A stretch of 10,547 bases of DNA. Source: Euperipatoides rowelli. Taxonomy: Eukaryota; Onychophora; Udeonychophora; Euonychophora; Peripatopsidae. The notes beneath the pieces are model-generated. The model made no database searches, was not told the origin of the DNA, and saw only the letters and a list, made by a program, of their open reading frames with translations. Each line of letters opens with the position of its first letter. Position 1 is the stretch's first letter. A program made the translations under genes and the position numbers. Below are positions 7,962-10,547 of this stretch, in pieces. Where the stretch lies: the NCBI GenBank assembly GCA_003024985.2, contig PXIH01S0015689.1; one strand, written 5' to 3'.

Positions 7962-9242
7962 GTAAGTTTTAAATTCTAATTTTCCACTCTAAAATAAACT
8001 GGAAAATGTGTTTGAATCCTAATTTTTTGTTAGCTGTTTTTTGGCTTTTTCTTCATTCTTTTTGTTTTGTTTTTGTATAAGTAAACTTTTCTTAGATGTG
8101 GCTCTTAAAACTAAGTCATGACGCTCTTCTTTCTTGTATTTTTTATTTTTTAATCTTGCTTTAAACTGTAGAAATATTTACATATTGCATGCAGAATAAT
8201 CTTATGGTTAAGAGTATGATGAATGATTTAATCTGAAAATGATAATAGCCATTAATAAGTTGCAGTGTAATATGAGATTATTTCTGCATTGAAGTAGTTG
8301 AATAAATAAATATAGTGTGTGTGTTTAAAATTTTTAGTAGTGAGTAAATTGTTTGTTTATGTATTCTAATGACTAAAAATAAATTATAAAGTTTGTTTGA
8401 TATACAGTATACGTAATTTTTAAAATTAAAATGGAAATTGTTATGAACTGAAAAGTGATACTCTGAGCTGTACACATGCAAAGCAAAATTTGGTAACTTT
8501 GGTGTCAGGATAAGGTCTAGGACACTGCTAGACATTTAGCATCTCGACACAACTCCCTCCACTGAGCATAGGTGATGTATGAAAGTGTCAGTATTATTAA
8601 AATGTGACTTGCTGTATGTGTTATTTGGCTGCTGTTGCTGCAGTTGTCTGTTTTATAATAAAATGAAAAGAAAAAAAAAGCAAAGATATGGGTTAGGGAA
8701 TTGATTAGAGAAAGGAATGTCAATGTTTCCTTTTTAAATTATTACTTGAATTGAAAAATGAGGGTCCTACAGTTAATAAAAGTTTTGTACATACTGCATG
8801 TCAAGTATCGATTTTAATTTTTTTGTTGGAAAAAATAGCACCATAATATGAAGACACTAAGCCATAATACATAAACTAATTCAGCCAGTAAATGTTGTTC
8901 ATTATCATTGCAATAAATATTTTGCCCTAGGTAAAAATAAAGCCCCTTTTAATCATATAATTTTAGACATATAAATATTAAAAACAGAGATAAAAGATTA
9001 TATAAAAATGTTTTTTTTTTTTTAGTGACAGCATTCTTTAATGTATTTATTTAGAATCCCAATAACTATATTTTTACCAGAAGGCTGCCAGGCCATTTAT
9101 TATTACGGTAATTTTGAAGCAAGCCTACTTAGATTTGATTTGATCTATTTAAACTGAAAAACAGCAAGAGCTAAATAGTATTTCAGCATTTATTTAATGT
9201 TTATTTAAACGTAAAGCTTTTAAATAGAGAATGGTTGTAGCG

Positions 9243-9254
9243 TGTAGGCCTACA
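9243..9254. repeat. Perfect 12-base palindrome TGTAGGCCTACA
   Basis: The sequence equals its own reverse complement. Its core TAGGCCTA also occurs at 5900-5907, and the related TAGGCTA/TAGCCTA words recur through the introns. It probably reflects a word over-represented genome-wide rather than a binding site. Confidence 0.6.
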
Positions 9255-9432
9255 TACAGTGATAGGAATCAAATATTGTAGGAACGGTTCACACTTTCAG
9301 TTATATTTTGACGCAATATGCGAGTGTAAAAATTAAGCCATGTCCTAACAAAAAATATGTAAGTAAAAAAATATCCAATTAAAAAAAATGTTTACTAATA
9401 TCTAGAGATGATTTATTTATAACACCTGTAAT

Positions 9433-9556
9433 CAGGCCCGCATTATGGCAAGGGCCATATGGGCCTAGGCCCAGGGTGTGAAATTTATTGGGGCGGCAGA
9501 TTTTCATAAAGCACTCGCCCAATAGTATGTAGTGTATGACCACGCGGTGAAGTTCA
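9433..9556. mobile_element. Fragment resembling a DNA transposon end
   Basis: This block is far richer in G+C than its surroundings. It starts CAGGCCCGCATTATGG, passes through the perfect palindrome GGGCCTAGGCCC (9461-9472), and continues into GGGGCGGCAG. A GGGCG...CGCCC pair (about 9491-9520) could form a stem. Sequences of the type CAGGGCCGG...GGGCCTAGGCCCAGGGCGGC are familiar from dispersed, hAT-like non-autonomous elements in many animal genomes. The other end, a transposase and a target duplication were not found, so the class and boundaries are inferred. Confidence 0.4.
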
Positions 9557-10278
9557 ACATCTTATGCCTGAGATACATACTCTGTTTAGTCTGAGCATAT
9601 TAAAATTTCAGTTCCTTTTATTTTTTATTTATGCTATGATACATTTTTAATAAATGTTTTATTTATTTTTTTATTTTTAAAACTATTTTAATTTGTGCCC
9701 GGGAATGTTCGTTTCTATTAAAATTAAACCGACTCACAATCAAAAACAAATCATTCCAATAGTTTCACTACCTACAGCACATTATTGTTACAATTGTTTT
9801 TTTTTATCTTGCTATAAAATAAATATAATGGCTAAATAATTATTGAGACAATTGTTTTTTTTTTTAAAATAAAACTTTCTAGCCACTACAGCTGCTGCTC
9901 CTGATATGCTTGTTGTCCAGAACTTTTATTATTTTCAGTGGTTAAAGAAAGGTGACCTTTTGATAGTGAAATCAAATTTCATGCTGTTATGAAACCATAG
10001 AATATTTGATACCTGTACAGTGTTCTAGATATACCCATGTGTGTAAGTTTATTTATAAATGAATGAATTAAAAAAAAAAAGGTTTATTCCTGAGGAAGCT
10101 ATTTTTTTTTTAAATTAACATTTATCAATTTTTGTTTTATAGAAGCAATTAAATTTAATTAGTAATTACATTCTGACTACAAATTCTTGATTTGTAAATT
10201 GGTCTAATTTTAAACTACAGAATTTCCCCCAAATAAATCATGTATAAAATAAAATAGTTTTAGAATAAAATAAATGAC

Positions 10279-10361
10279 TTTTTTTTTTTTTACTACCTGG
10301 AATCGAACTTGGAATTAACCAAGCCCAACTTCTAGTATGTCAGTATCTTGGCCAGATTCAC
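10279..10361 (-). repeat. tRNA-derived SINE or tRNA retropseudogene with poly-A tail
   Basis: On the minus strand, TGGCCAAGATA (10354-10344) resembles the pol III A box, and GTTCGATTCC (10308-10299) is an almost perfect B box 35 bases further on, close to normal tRNA spacing. The T loop TTCGATT is intact, but its stem pairs only partly and the acceptor stem does not pair, so it is not a working tRNA. A run of 13 A on that strand (10291-10279) follows directly after the tRNA-like body. That is the layout of a reverse-transcribed, polyadenylated tRNA-like RNA. A 7-base inverted repeat (CAGATTC/GAATCTG, 10353-10368) overlaps the 5' end. No clear target-site duplication was seen. Confidence 0.55.
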
Positions 10362-10547
10362 GAATCTGCATATAAACTTCAGCAGCTACTGTATATCCCT
10401 CGGATATCGAAGAATCATTAGGAACTGAATGTATTCACCTGAGTTTAGAAGATAAAACTGAACTATAAAAATATAATTATTTCATTTGTTAATGAAAAGG
10501 CTATAAGAAATTAAATACGTAATTCATTCTACATCTGCCTTCAGTTT

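Larger units (their letters stand above)
7962..10547 (+). other. SGSM1/2: Intron after exon e (5' part, at least 2586 bases)
   Basis: It starts with GTAAGT at 7962 and no acceptor with an open, phase-compatible exon follows before the window ends. The expected next conserved part of the protein, leading into the TBC domain, is not encoded here. The interval holds a possible retrotransposon scrap near 8517-8578, a reverse TACCGTAATAAT (9099-9110) and the palindrome TGTAGGCCTACA (9243-9254). It also holds a transposon-end-like segment (9433-9556) and a tRNA-derived SINE-like remnant (10279-10361). Confidence 0.75.

Noticed and set aside
9081-9107. Possible 27-base exon between TTTTTACCAG and GTAATT, compatible in phase with exon e.
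   Set aside because: The donor is formed by the dispersed TACCGTAATAAT word read in reverse. The encoded residues (RLPGHLLL) match nothing expected, and the exon would be unusually small.
9893-9950. Acceptor-like TTTCTAG followed by CCACTACAGCTGCTGCTCC, considered as the next SGSM exon.
   Set aside because: In the phase required after exon e it meets TGA after six codons.
10382-10428. Acceptor-like CTTCAG followed by a short open stretch, considered as the next exon.
   Set aside because: It reaches a TGA in the needed phase without any GT donor and has no similarity to SGSM.

Overview
This is a piece of an animal nuclear genome. It is very A+T-rich (roughly 70-75% by eye) and full of homopolymer T and A runs. 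It carries no long open reading frame, but short open blocks are bounded by good GT...AG splice signals on the + strand. No operons, ribosome binding sites or CRISPR arrays are present.

The host gene runs left to right through the whole window. Five exons (1146-1213, 2503-2667, 3382-3522, 5381-5564, 7917-7961) join in a consistent reading frame to give about 201 codons. They encode an internal part of a small G protein signaling modulator (SGSM1/SGSM2 family, also called RUTBC2/RUTBC1), a Rab GTPase regulator. The first three exons cover most of the conserved PH-like Rab-binding region, and exon 3 runs on into an acidic linker. The last two encode a Ser/Arg-rich, poorly conserved linker that precedes the TBC Rab-GAP domain. 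The N-terminal RUN domain and the C-terminal TBC domain must lie outside the window, upstream and downstream respectively. No promoter, start codon, stop codon or polyadenylation site of this gene can be placed here.

Introns fill the other 94% of the window. Intron 3523-5380 is the most interesting: most of it (about 3637-5260) reads on the opposite strand as a broken protein-coding region. It has a signal-peptide-like start, several collinear open blocks separated by stops and frameshifts, and an acidic C-terminus with a stop codon. I do not recognise its family; it may be a decayed transposon, virus-derived or retrocopied gene. Other introns hold a tRNA-derived SINE-like remnant with a poly-A tail on the - strand (10279-10361), a weaker tRNA-like remnant (about 6140-6205), and a G+C-rich transposon-end-like fragment around a perfect GGGCCTAGGCCC palindrome (9433-9556). 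There is also a partial tandem duplication (624-702) and many copies of the short words TACAGTA/TACTGTA and TACCGTAATAAT.

The organism is most likely a marine invertebrate. SGSM is a metazoan gene. The recurring TAGGCCTA/TAGCCTA words are something I associate with echinoderms and some other deuterostomes, but this is only a weak hint and I cannot name a species. I found no convincing previously undescribed system; the broken antisense gene and the dispersed short motifs are the best leads.
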